NCBI GenBank assembly: GCA_001969505.1
Contig: LSSK01000975.1
Span: forward strand, 1-15,383
Reading direction: 5' to 3'
Length of the DNA stretch: 15,383 nucleotides
DNA from: Zancudomyces culisetae
Taxonomy: Eukaryota; Kickxellomycota; Harpellomycetes; Harpellales; Legeriomycetaceae
The position numbers and the translations under genes were made by a program. Below are positions 7,770 through 15,383 of the stretch, piece by piece (position 1 is the stretch's first letter; each line of letters opens with the position of its first letter). A model generated the notes under the pieces. That model did not search any database and had not been told where the DNA came from. It saw only the letters and a list, made by a program, of their open reading frames with translations.

Positions 7770-8000
7770 AAATGAGATGACGGAAATGGGCGGTGGAATA
7801 ATAAAACCAATCAAAATATTACCTCCATTTTGCCTGTACATTTACTAGGCATTTTATAAAAATAAAAAATAAACTTGCTTTAAACATTCAGGCCAAAAAA
7901 ATTGATATTGCCCTACTACTATTCCCCTGCTCCCCACCTCCTCCTCTCCCACACACACTGGATCCTACAAATGTAGTCAGCATGCTAGATTATAGCAGAG

Positions 8001-8030
8001 TAGAAAGCAACATGTTAGAAAGCAACATGT
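8001..8030. repeat. Exact 15-bp tandem duplication
   Basis: TAGAAAGCAACATGT occurs twice head to tail (8001-8015 and 8016-8030) with no mismatch. Each copy contains the palindrome ACATGT. It lies in the non-coding spacer about 515 bp upstream of APC1. The identity suggests a recent replication-slippage event; a regulatory role is possible but unsupported. Confidence 0.85.
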
Positions 8031-8321
8031 GCAATACAAATCATATATTCAATCTGAATCAATATATCAAACCCGTTGTGTTTTATGTACATAAATGTAG
8101 TTCTAATATATGATGTTTTCCTGTTTTCGTTTGGTTTAATTTTAATCCTGTATAACAATGGTACTAGAATGAAACTAGATCACAGTATCGGTATTTGCCG
8201 CCTCTGTTCCTTTTCTTTGTTCATTATACTTTTAGTGTTTTAAGATAGTTTTGCAAGATTTTTTTTTTGTTTACTATTTTGAATCATGTAAGAAAATTGG
8301 TAGATTTTTTTATTAGCCTGA

Positions 8322-8360
8322 TATTTACGATTGTTATTTACGATTGATATTTACATTTGT
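8322..8360. repeat. Three 13-bp tandem units upstream of APC1
   Basis: The units are TATTTACGATTGT, TATTTACGATTGA and TATTTACATTTGT, directly adjacent. They end about 185 bp before the APC1 ATG and just before the 28-bp palindrome. The third unit is close to the WTTTAYRTTTW core of budding-yeast replication origins (10 of 11), but that consensus is lineage-specific and the match may mean nothing here. Confidence 0.8.
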
Positions 8361-8388
8361 TCATATATTTTTTTGATGTTGTTTTTGC

Positions 8389-8416
8389 TTGATATATTAA
8401 TATATTAATATATCAA
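8389..8416. promoter_or_regulatory. 28-bp perfect palindrome upstream of APC1
   Basis: The half TTGATATATTAATA (8389-8402) is followed directly by its exact reverse complement. It lies 127 bp before the APC1 start and shortly before TATA-like sequences. It could extrude as a cruciform, bind a dimeric regulator or mark an easily melted site. It is made almost wholly of A and T, but the flanking TTGA/TCAA ends make chance less likely than for a pure TA run. Confidence 0.55.
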
Positions 8417-8462
8417 AACTATTATATTATTCATAAAACTAAATGTATTTTTCAAAACAAAA

Positions 8463-8480
8463 TATAAAAAATATAAAAAA
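8463..8480 (+). promoter_or_regulatory. TATA-like elements of APC1
   Basis: TATAAAAA at 8463 and TATAAAAAA at 8472 lie 64-81 bp upstream of the APC1 ATG. This is a plausible place for a TATA box in a compact fungal promoter. The background is AT-rich, so confidence is limited. Confidence 0.35.
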
Positions 8481-8543
8481 ACAACCGCTCCCTACCACCA
8501 CCGCCACCACCACCAAGGGTTTATAATCAAAAAATAAAATAAA

Positions 8544-11500
8544 ATGCCAACACGAACGAGAAAATATCCAACCACAACACTTGTACATAAAAATGTCGAA
8601 AACGTTGCCTTTTATCAACCTAACCACACCTTGATTTGGACCAAAAATGGTCGTTTGTTTCAATCTATTTCCACCAAAAATTTTCAACAGACTTTATCCC
8701 CCCGTATTTATGGCTATCCAGACGTGAGGGTCAATGAATATGGTGTTGTCAAACAATTTCTATTTTGTAAATTCAATACATCGAAAAACCTTAGCGAGGA
8801 AAATTACCAATTTCAAAAAACTAGTGAGAAAAAATCAGCTACAAACACTAGTTCACAACAACCACCCCAATATTTTGTAAATAAAACCGAAGGGCTTGAC
8901 GAAGATCGAACGCTGGTTGGGTTATGTGTACTGTATGATGACAACACTCTAGATTTGTACCTAGAAAATCGGAACTACAATAGCCTAGATTTAACCACAT
9001 TGTGTATAACTCCCGGTTATGCTCACACCATTGATACCCTAGATACCAGGCTTGTGGCTCTAGACTGTGGCTTTATGTATCAAATTCCACAAACCCCAAA
9101 GTCTCTACAACTTGCACAGAATCACCAGCCTGTTGTGTCTAACCTTACGTTTTGTTTACTCGAAGATATTTACGGCTTGGAACAACATATTGTTAATATA
9201 CCAATAACCTGTGACTCTACATCCAGTATTCACGATACAACTAATCCAAACAATAATCAAGACTCTTTAAAGTTACACAAAAAGAAGAATGTTCCAAAGC
9301 ACAAAATCCTGCATTTTATCCCAAACCTCGATGAGCCTATTTCTACTCAAAAGTCTTGGATGTCGGGTAAATTGGTTATATTGATATCCATACAAGTCTC
9401 TTTACACAGCTATCAAAACTATATTCACGTATACAATATCCAAAGTTCGAGCTCAAAAGACACTATGAATAAAAAAACGTATATCTCAACCAAACACTGT
9501 GAATTGCGTCTCGATTCTTCTTCCACACTACCACTTGCTCTTACCGATCGTATAAAAGTAATAAGTGTCGGTGGTGGACATCGCACATCAAATCAGAATA
9601 CTCTGGTTGTGCTAGATCGTCAAAAGAAGATTTTGCGAGTTTACGATATTGGTGCCAACAATCAACGTATTGATATTCTTCATTCCTGTAATTATAACTA
9701 TGAATACGAAATACGCAATGTTGTAGATATTTGTGAATTTTATAATAAAGGTGCCAAAAACAACACCCACCAACGACTTTTGGTACCCAATGTATATCTA
9801 CTTGTTACGGAAACAAACAAGGTACTACTTGTATTTGGTAAAGACCAGTATCTGCCAGTACCTAAACATAATCAAAATAGTCTCTCCAACACAATTATTA
9901 CTCCCTTTTGTTCTTTGGAGCCATCTTTTGGTATAAATAACGCTTTTAACAACAATTCAAACCAAGAAACTAGAATCGAATATCTTGGTAATGGGTACTA
10001 TCTATTTGATAAAACTCATCGAATCGAAATCAACTTGTATGTGCACAATTTGCTAGTGGTAAAAATACTAAAGAGCCTCTCGTTTGTTCTACATAAATCC
10101 TTGTATTATAGTTTTGTATACGACTTTTATACAGAGATCCGCAACTCGACTTATTTACTCGAATCTGGGTCTGGGTCTGTGCCTGGTCAATTGGGCGATA
10201 TATTATACAATGAAATGGAAAAACTAGATTATATGGAGTGGGAAATATTAATCAATTTACTAAAAAATCAATTCTCTAATGTACACAATAATAATAGTGA
10301 TAGTGATAGTGATAACCAAAGACAACAAGAACAATCACTACAAAGAGCTCTTCTTGTAACTTTGAACTTGGTCTTTCAAGATGAGCTTGTTTTATTCAAC
10401 AATTGGACCAAAAGTTTATATCATTTTACCGAATTTTTATACCAATATTCCAGATTACTCGGAGAAAACAACTACACACAATACTACAAATCAATAATCT
10501 CCGGTTTGCAATCTGAAAACCAGCTGGATTTGAACAAAATTAATGAACACAATGCTGGTGGGGATGGCACCACCTTATCAAGGATGCTACAACCGCTATG
10601 TTTTAGAAACTGGATTCTATACCAACTGATACTTTCAAACCCATCTAGTGCTAGCCTAGATTATCTAAAAGTACCAGATTTCCCAACGCTTACAGATGTT
10701 CAAAAACATTTCCTTTCCTTATATATAAGCATTGACACTAATTCAACATCTCATATACCACCCTGTAATCGGTGTATATGCGGTGAAAAAAGCTTAAATG
10801 AAAACAGGTGTGTGGAATGTAGTTTTACTGGAATTGTACCAATTTATGACCAAGATGACATTTTATGTGCTACAAAACTGGCAATTTCAGTGGTAAAAAC
10901 ATATATCCATATGAAAAAACTCTGTCGGGTTGGAAATCTTGGTATTGACAATACATTATCAGAACAACTCTATGTTAACTTGATTGCTTTAAATCGTATT
11001 CTAGCAAACGAACAGGCCAAATATTTGAATGATGGTTTGAAACTGGCTATTTTTGGAACTATTCAAGAATATAACTCCTTTATAAGCAAGAATAAAAAAA
11101 TATTATTCTGTAACCTTAAATTAACTGATAACAATAACAATAAAAATAACAATATTAACATTAATGGTAATGATAATAACGATGCTAATATCACAGAAAA
11201 ACATACCGAGTTGGTTATTGGCTCATTCCAGTACACCGCAACTTCAAAACGCCGAGTAGTGAATACAGCCATTCGAAATCTATCACTACCAATTTGGATA
11301 TACACAAACAACCATAACACGTTAAAAAACGTACTAAACCCTCATAAACCCTTGGAAATACCAAGTTTGGATCTATCTGTGCAGATAAAGACCAAAGTCC
11401 AAGCTATTACTTCAATCGCTAAACGATCCGAGATAACTCAACCAATAATCAATGAAGCAGTATTCATGAATGCAATGTCGTATACTATGAGCATCTTTTC

Positions 11501-13907
11501 ACCATCAAAAGGCAACCACTCTATAAGTGGTAGAAATACCAACCTTGATGCATCATGGATACTTGTAAATCGGCCAGATACGAACCAGCTCATAAAATCG
11601 GTTCCCATATCCGATCAATTGTACAAGGATGCTGTTGAAGCAAACAAAAATGCAATAATAACATATGCTGCTTTATTATACAGCGTGGCTTTATCCTTGA
11701 ACGCTCACAATCCAGTAGAAACTATAGAATTGTGGCAATTGATTGAGGACCTAAATGATAGCAACAATGATATCGTCAAATCTGCCATTTTATTGTCGAA
11801 ATCTATCCAGCATGGGGTTTCAAATACCCAAAACATAATCAACTTGCTAAAACTACATTTGCCCAGACTTTCAAATACTCTGGTCAATGGTATTCCGAGT
11901 TCCTCGTTTAATGATACGAACGAACCTTCCAATATATACAACTTTTTAGACACCATTAATGATACTGACAGCACTTTAAACGGCACGAATGATGCAGGAA
12001 CTACATCTTTGATGAGTCCAAGTCTAGTGGTCCAGAGCAGCGCAGTCCTGGGCTTGGCGATTACGTTTCCTTTACACAAAAGCCACAGGTTTGTAGAGTA
12101 TTTGGTCCGTGAACTTGACTCATTTGGTGTGCTGAGCAGCAAATATGACTATAGCGAAAATACTATGAATCAAATTGTCGCCCAGTCCCAGTATAATCTC
12201 TCTTGTGGATTTGCTTTAGGTCTAATTTTTAATTTACTCGATACCCAACAGCAGAAAAAACAACCGTCACAATCACAAGCCTCGGTTTTTACATCTTCAA
12301 CTCTACACAACCTCGTTCCTTCGCTATCAACCACTTTACTCTCGTTACTAAATAACCAATCCTTATTTGATTTTACTTACAGGCTTACCTCATCATCATC
12401 TTCTTCTACTACTACTACCACTACCACTACTCCTGCAAAAATGGCACTCAGCTCGCTAGTTAGAGAACCTGCAGCACTTGTAGCGCTTTCTTTGGTTTAT
12501 TTGGATTCTAATGATGCCTCAATTTCCTCCCAGATTTCCTCCCCGTTTACCTCCATTCAAACCATTCTGGCGCTTACTACTGAATCGCTATTTCTCAGAA
12601 TTCTGGCTTCAAACTTGATTAATTTTGACTCGTTAGCTGGTATTTCCAATAGATCAGCCCTTTTAACTCTAATCCCCATCCCTCTCACCAACATTCTCAA
12701 CATTAATTCTGCAAACGACGTGTTTTCTCTCTCTGTTATTGATCTCTTGGGGTTCAGTGATGCTGACAATCTCTTATCCACATACACCACTTGTCTCTCC
12801 TCCTGTTTACTTTCCATTTCTCTGTATAATCTGGGTTCCCGCAATCCCGCTTGTACCAATTTGTTACTCGAATGTATCATTTATTTTATAAACTTATTCA
12901 AACCTTCAAGAACCCCCGAATCAGATAATATCACTATAGATAGTATACTTAACTCTGTAAAACATGAGCTGTTAACTCATTTACCTCTTCTCTGCGTCTG
13001 TGTGGGCTTGGTAAATATTGGTGTACTCCAATCCGACGATTCCACCAATATTACTACTAGCAACAACAACAATATTGATAGTGGATTTTATCTACTTGAT
13101 ATTATTAACCATGTTGACGCATTTTACCCTTCTGTATTATATCCAAAACCAAGCAAAAATAGACACCAAAACCAACACTCAAATACTGAAGCCAACGACT
13201 ACAACATTGATCACATTGATGGTGATAACGATGACGAGGATGAGGATGATGATGATGATCAACTTACCCAGCCGTCGACAACAGATCCAAATAACATTGA
13301 TACGCGGTTTATTCAAGTTAATATTTTTCACATTTCCAAACATCTTAACTTTGCAAAAAATTTGCTTTCAATGACTTTACACACCCCTGTCTTCAATTCA
13401 ACCAACGATTTACCATCAAATTTATCGCAACCTTGCCCGCAAAAACCCTCCCGTCTTTCTGTATCTCTATTTTTGATATCTTTGTTTCCTATATATCTTC
13501 CAAATCCAAACCCAACAGCAGCGGCAACAACAACAAGTGATATTGGTGGTAGTAATAATGGAAATAGATGCACTAGTAATTTTTCCATTCTCTCATTTAC
13601 CAATTATTTTTGGTCGCTTTTACACATTTTTTCATCTAACATCGACTCCTCCCCCTACAACCAAACGCAACTTGGACAAGCTCAGCATACCCATATTCAT
13701 ACCCATATCCCTACCCCATCGTTCCTATTGCCAAACCTTGCTCAGGACCCCAAATCTAAAAACCCTACATTTCTCAACTGCTCATTTCTTGACTTGCTTG
13801 CTATGGATTTTCCTGAACATGATGACCGCTGTTCCAATGCCAAGGGTACCCGTAATAGAGATGATGGCGATGTAAAATCTAAGCTGCTCTATAAACTCCT
13901 TTCATAG
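8544..13907 (+). CDS. APC1: Anaphase-promoting complex subunit 1 (APC1)
   Basis: The protein is 1787 aa, the largest scaffold of the APC/C ubiquitin ligase that drives anaphase and mitotic exit. The N-terminal part (about 1-500) looks like the beta-propeller region of APC1. The diagnostic part is the proteasome/cyclosome (PC) repeat region, about residues 1030-1400, with VVQSSAVLGLAITF and SHRFVEYLVREL from about 1162, GFALGLI, and AALVALSLVYLDSND from 1310, which resembles the human APC1 stretch with the same PAALVALSL start. The C-terminal domain retains LYPHFP-like (SLFPIYLPN) and related hydrophobic segments. Low-complexity inserts are Asn-rich (about 863-885), Ser/Thr-rich before 1305, and acidic (about 1559-1573). 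A CxxCxC...CxxC cluster at 741-759 is unusual. Length fits fungal APC1 (about 1750-2070). The start is the first ATG in an A-rich leader. The frame is uninterrupted, so no intron is needed. Codon use drifts to TCN serine and pyrimidine-rich sequence after about 12,300. Confidence 0.92.
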   Translation: MPTRTRKYPTTTLVHKNVENVAFYQPNHTLIWTKNGRLFQSISTKNFQQTLSPRIYGYPDVRVNEYGVVKQFLFCKFNTSKNLSEENYQFQKTSEKKSATNTSSQQPPQYFVNKTEGLDEDRTLVGLCVLYDDNTLDLYLENRNYNSLDLTTLCITPGYAHTIDTLDTRLVALDCGFMYQIPQTPKSLQLAQNHQPVVSNLTFCLLEDIYGLEQHIVNIPITCDSTSSIHDTTNPNNNQDSLKLHKKKNVPKHKILHFIPNLDEPISTQKSWMSGKLVILISIQVSLHSYQNYIHVYNIQSSSSKDTMNKKTYISTKHCELRLDSSSTLPLALTDRIKVISVGGGHRTSNQNTLVVLDRQKKILRVYDIGANNQRIDILHSCNYNYEYEIRNVVDICEFYNKGAKNNTHQRLLVPNVYLLVTETNKVLLVFGKDQYLPVPKHNQNSLSNTIITPFCSLEPSFGINNAFNNNSNQETRIEYLGNGYYLFDKTHRIEINLYVHNLLVVKILKSLSFVLHKSLYYSFVYDFYTEIRNSTYLLESGSGSVPGQLGDILYNEMEKLDYMEWEILINLLKNQFSNVHNNNSDSDSDNQRQQEQSLQRALLVTLNLVFQDELVLFNNWTKSLYHFTEFLYQYSRLLGENNYTQYYKSIISGLQSENQLDLNKINEHNAGGDGTTLSRMLQPLCFRNWILYQLILSNPSSASLDYLKVPDFPTLTDVQKHFLSLYISIDTNSTSHIPPCNRCICGEKSLNENRCVECSFTGIVPIYDQDDILCATKLAISVVKTYIHMKKLCRVGNLGIDNTLSEQLYVNLIALNRILANEQAKYLNDGLKLAIFGTIQEYNSFISKNKKILFCNLKLTDNNNNKNNNININGNDNNDANITEKHTELVIGSFQYTATSKRRVVNTAIRNLSLPIWIYTNNHNTLKNVLNPHKPLEIPSLDLSVQIKTKVQAITSIAKRSEITQPIINEAVFMNAMSYTMSIFSPSKGNHSISGRNTNLDASWILVNRPDTNQLIKSVPISDQLYKDAVEANKNAIITYAALLYSVALSLNAHNPVETIELWQLIEDLNDSNNDIVKSAILLSKSIQHGVSNTQNIINLLKLHLPRLSNTLVNGIPSSSFNDTNEPSNIYNFLDTINDTDSTLNGTNDAGTTSLMSPSLVVQSSAVLGLAITFPLHKSHRFVEYLVRELDSFGVLSSKYDYSENTMNQIVAQSQYNLSCGFALGLIFNLLDTQQQKKQPSQSQASVFTSSTLHNLVPSLSTTLLSLLNNQSLFDFTYRLTSSSSSSTTTTTTTTPAKMALSSLVREPAALVALSLVYLDSNDASISSQISSPFTSIQTILALTTESLFLRILASNLINFDSLAGISNRSALLTLIPIPLTNILNINSANDVFSLSVIDLLGFSDADNLLSTYTTCLSSCLLSISLYNLGSRNPACTNLLLECIIYFINLFKPSRTPESDNITIDSILNSVKHELLTHLPLLCVCVGLVNIGVLQSDDSTNITTSNNNNIDSGFYLLDIINHVDAFYPSVLYPKPSKNRHQNQHSNTEANDYNIDHIDGDNDDEDEDDDDDQLTQPSTTDPNNIDTRFIQVNIFHISKHLNFAKNLLSMTLHTPVFNSTNDLPSNLSQPCPQKPSRLSVSLFLISLFPIYLPNPNPTAAATTTSDIGGSNNGNRCTSNFSILSFTNYFWSLLHIFSSNIDSSPYNQTQLGQAQHTHIHTHIPTPSFLLPNLAQDPKSKNPTFLNCSFLDLLAMDFPEHDDRCSNAKGTRNRDDGDVKSKLLYKLLS

Positions 13908-14013
13908 CTTGAACCCCTGACAATATCCACTTGCTCCCTTATTAGTTATATCATATACCTATACCTCTTTCCATTTAGATATTTTCTATTAAAAAAAAAG
14001 TTTAAATCCGTCT

Positions 14014-14033
14014 TCTAGCTAAATCTAGCTAAA
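14014..14033. repeat. Tandem TCTAGCTAAA repeat
   Basis: Two exact adjacent 10-bp copies lie about 110 bp after the APC1 stop, in its 3' flank. They are probably slippage. A related word, GATCTAG, follows at 14044. Confidence 0.7.
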
Positions 14034-14170
14034 GTTTCTTGTTGATCTAGAACAATATGACGAATATTTTATCGATTGTAATTTTATTCAGGACGCATAC
14101 ATGATACTAGATAATAAACACTACATAATATCGACCTAGATTTTTCAAAATAATAATAAAAAGCTAATAA

Positions 14171-14200
14171 ACGCCAATATATATATATATATAAAGGCGT
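14171..14200. terminator. Hairpin between convergent genes
   Basis: ACGCC (14171-14175) pairs with GGCGT (14196-14200). Inside is a 2x2 A/A bulge and then eight TA repeats (14178-14193) that fold on themselves. Being symmetric, it would fold in both transcripts. It sits 264 bp after the APC1 stop and 49 bp after the PDI-like stop, so it may affect 3'-end formation of the latter. Eukaryotic termination does not require such hairpins, so the role is uncertain. Confidence 0.35.
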
Positions 14201-14248
14201 CAGTAAAATATACTAGCGCTGCATTACTCTCGCTACTTTGCACTCATC

Positions 14249-14692
14249 CTATTCGAATCCAAGTTCGCGTTTAACTTCTGTCAAAAATGTATCGCCATTG
14301 CGATATCCCACTAGTTTTGTTTTATCATTTCCACCACCCACACGATAAATAACCATGGTTGGAAATGCTGTTATCCCATTTGTATCACAAAGTTCTCTTT
14401 CAGCAGCACAATCTACTTCCCCAAACATGACATTCCTTCCCATTGAACTAACTGCACTAGCTGCATGTTCAAATGGTGCCTTCATACTCTTGCAGTATCC
14501 ACACCATGGTATCATAGTACTCTTACAATATCCACACCACGGTATCATGAATTTTACTACAGCCCCATCTGTTGCTTGTACGAGTTTTTCATTAAAATTA
14601 TTTTTTAAAAGTTTTTCAATCTTGTTCTGTTCACTGCCTAATGTAACCCACATGAACCATATTATTGTAATCAATTTTCTCAGTGCAACCAT
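14249..14692 (-). CDS. Small secretory thioredoxin/PDI-like protein with duplicated CGYC active site
   Basis: The protein is 147 aa, a single thioredoxin-fold domain likely to catalyse disulfide exchange in the secretory pathway. The N-terminus has a basic start and a hydrophobic stretch (LITIIWFMWVTLG, about residues 7-19), consistent with a signal peptide and with the chosen ATG. The domain shows VVKFMIPWCGYCKS, then after the active site KAPFEHAA (the conserved helix Pro), VDCAAERELC (the usual second Cys pair of PDI domains) and FPTMVIYRV (the cis-Pro loop). The odd feature is that MIPWCGYCKS occurs twice in a row, joined by one Thr, so two CGYC motifs lie 11 residues apart. The C-terminus ELGFE has no KDEL/HDEL-type signal, so it may be secreted, membrane-held by an uncleaved leader, or retained otherwise. 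It is shorter than multi-domain PDI. No close named orthologue is recognised; it could be an Mpd1-like relic. Confidence 0.85.
   Translation of the reverse strand: MVALRKLITIIWFMWVTLGSEQNKIEKLLKNNFNEKLVQATDGAVVKFMIPWCGYCKSTMIPWCGYCKSMKAPFEHAASAVSSMGRNVMFGEVDCAAERELCDTNGITAFPTMVIYRVGGGNDKTKLVGYRNGDTFLTEVKRELGFE
14486..14548 (-). repeat. 33-bp-period in-frame duplication of the redox active site
   Basis: The 30-bp segments 14486-14515 and 14519-14548 match at 27 of 30 positions and are separated by the codon AGT (Thr on the minus strand). The differences are TGC/TGT (Cys), TAC/TAT (Tyr) and CCA/CCG (Pro), all synonymous transitions. Both copies encode MIPWCGYCKS. No in-frame GT...AG intron removes one copy. 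The divergence argues against a simple assembly duplication and fits an old duplication held under purifying selection. Confidence 0.9.
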
Positions 14693-15383
14693 TTTTCTTA
14701 AAGTTGGGTGTTACAGCCAGTTTTTTGTTTTCTTGTTTATAAGCAACACCAAAACAGAACTATATGTACTTGACGTGTTTGGATTAATAGACCCTTTTAA
14801 AGAAATTGTAAAACATAATAATTACTAAGAAAAGGAAAAAGAAACAGGGAAAAATAAAACCAGAGTTCAAGAAAGTTAATATAAAAACGAGTACAACAAG
14901 TTTCTTCAATTATTAAATAGTTTTGACATTCTCACATTTCCATATATGATCCCATTACCTCCAATGTGAAATGGATAAAAAATAAATAAGGAAAGTCTCA
15001 ATAACTGGTTTACACTAACTAGTTGCATCGGCAATTAAAAAGATTAATTTTATTATCCATAGTTAGCTAGATGGTTCTAATAGTTATTAAAACCACATAA
15101 CAGGTTGACATAATCCAAGATCTTTGAACCTAAACAACTAATGGTATAAAAACTTGACGGGGACATGATGAACATGGGAATTGAATGGCCAGCCTAATAT
15201 GCTCATCAATACTGGAAATAGTGACTTTTAGTTACTAGTCCACCTAATTATCTTGGGATTCAAGAAACAATAGAACTCCGTGAATACAGGAATCTGAAAA
15301 TATCACTACAAGACTAGCAGAATCGACAATAAATACACCCTAATTAGAGATATTTATTTTCAACGCAGTATTGCGCAAAGAAA
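14693..15383. other. Right-end non-coding region, nothing recognised
   Basis: These 691 bp hold the promoter of the PDI-like gene at the left. The rest (from about 14,930) has fewer homopolymer runs than the other spacers, but both strands are dense in stop codons. The longest open stretch I followed by eye is about 31 codons on the minus strand (about 15,238-15,341) with no recognisable motif. No tRNA boxes, long terminal repeat ends or snoRNA structure could be supported. It may be upstream sequence of a gene beyond the window or a decayed element. Confidence 0.55.
14736..14741 (-). promoter_or_regulatory. TATA-like box of the PDI-like gene
   Basis: TATAAA reads on the minus strand (TTTATA on plus), 44 bp upstream of the ATG at 14690-14692. 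It is a plausible core promoter, with only moderate weight in AT-rich DNA. Confidence 0.35.

Larger units (their letters stand above)
7272..8543. other. Divergent intergenic region RPN3/APC1, no gene seen
   Basis: This 1.27 kb AT-rich region should carry both promoters. From left to right it holds a T-rich stretch with A-runs (7486-7505), a purine-rich block with a G-quadruplex motif (7620-7800), a C-rich patch (about 7918-7960), an exact 15-bp tandem duplication (8001-8030), three 13-bp tandem units (8322-8360), a 28-bp palindrome (8389-8416) and TATA-like sequences (8463-8480). I see no tRNA A/B boxes. The small frames (for example minus strand 7619-7810) are low-complexity shadows of the purine block. 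I found no exact GGTGGCAAA (the yeast proteasome-gene element) near RPN3. Confidence 0.65.
13908..14248. other. Convergent spacer APC1/PDI-like, no gene seen
   Basis: This 341-bp AT-rich spacer holds the 3' ends of both genes. It contains an exact 10-bp tandem repeat of TCTAGCTAAA (14014-14033) and a hairpin with a TA core (14171-14200). No coding frame or RNA gene is evident. Confidence 0.7.

Noticed and set aside
7272-7810. Proteasome-associated control element upstream of RPN3, and stress elements (CCCCT/AGGGG) in the spacers
   Set aside because: No exact GGTGGCAAA was seen on either strand near the start, and the CCCCT/AGGGG words sit in C- or G-rich tracts where chance matches are expected.
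14486-14548. Active-site duplication as an unspliced intron or assembly artefact
   Set aside because: No in-frame GT...AG intron removes exactly one unit, and three differences between the copies argue against duplicated assembly. Reads would settle it.
14930-15383. Solo LTR or decayed transposon at the right end
   Set aside because: The texture differs from other spacers, but I found no terminal repeats, target-site duplication, primer-binding site or coding remnant.

Overview
The window looks like a compact, AT-rich eukaryotic nuclear genome, most likely a fungus. It holds six protein genes: a Ptc1-type PP2C phosphatase (5' end outside the window), the histone chaperone SPT2, a cytoplasmic dynein intermediate chain, the 26S proteasome lid subunit RPN3, the anaphase-promoting complex subunit APC1, and a small secretory thioredoxin/PDI-like protein. 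Five are uninterrupted reading frames. Only the first needs an intron, a short one at about 21-57. Start codons sit in A-rich leaders without ribosome binding sites. The genetic code appears standard: CTG falls at conserved leucines in the PP2C motif RALGD (415-417) and in the RPN3 PCI motif RISL (6156-6158). This argues against a CTG-serine yeast. I cannot name the genus.

Layout: PP2C (1-672, +); AT-rich spacer with ATAAACG motifs (673-1446); SPT2 (1447-3039, +); spacer with a G-rich tandem repeat (3040-3734); dynein intermediate chain (3735-5795, +); RPN3 (5823-7271, -), tail to tail with dynein and only 27 bp between the stops; a 1.27 kb divergent promoter region (7272-8543) with a G-quadruplex motif, tandem repeats and a 28-bp palindrome; APC1 (8544-13907, +); a convergent 341-bp spacer with a hairpin; the PDI-like gene (14249-14692, -); and 691 bp in which I find no gene.

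The genes do not form one pathway. They are conserved housekeeping genes, although RPN3 and APC1 both belong to the ubiquitin-proteasome system and share a divergent intergenic region. I see no mobile-element proteins, CRISPR array, tRNA, rRNA or virus-like genes, and no multi-gene novel system.

The most unusual item is inside the PDI-like gene. Its catalytic CGYC segment is duplicated in tandem (period 33 bp), and the copies differ only at three synonymous sites. Others worth a look are a CxxC...CxxC cluster in APC1, an IQV-type LC8-like site in the dynein chain, a (GGGTGYT)6 G-quadruplex array upstream of dynein, the palindrome and tandem repeats upstream of APC1, and a change of serine codon class part-way through the dynein gene.
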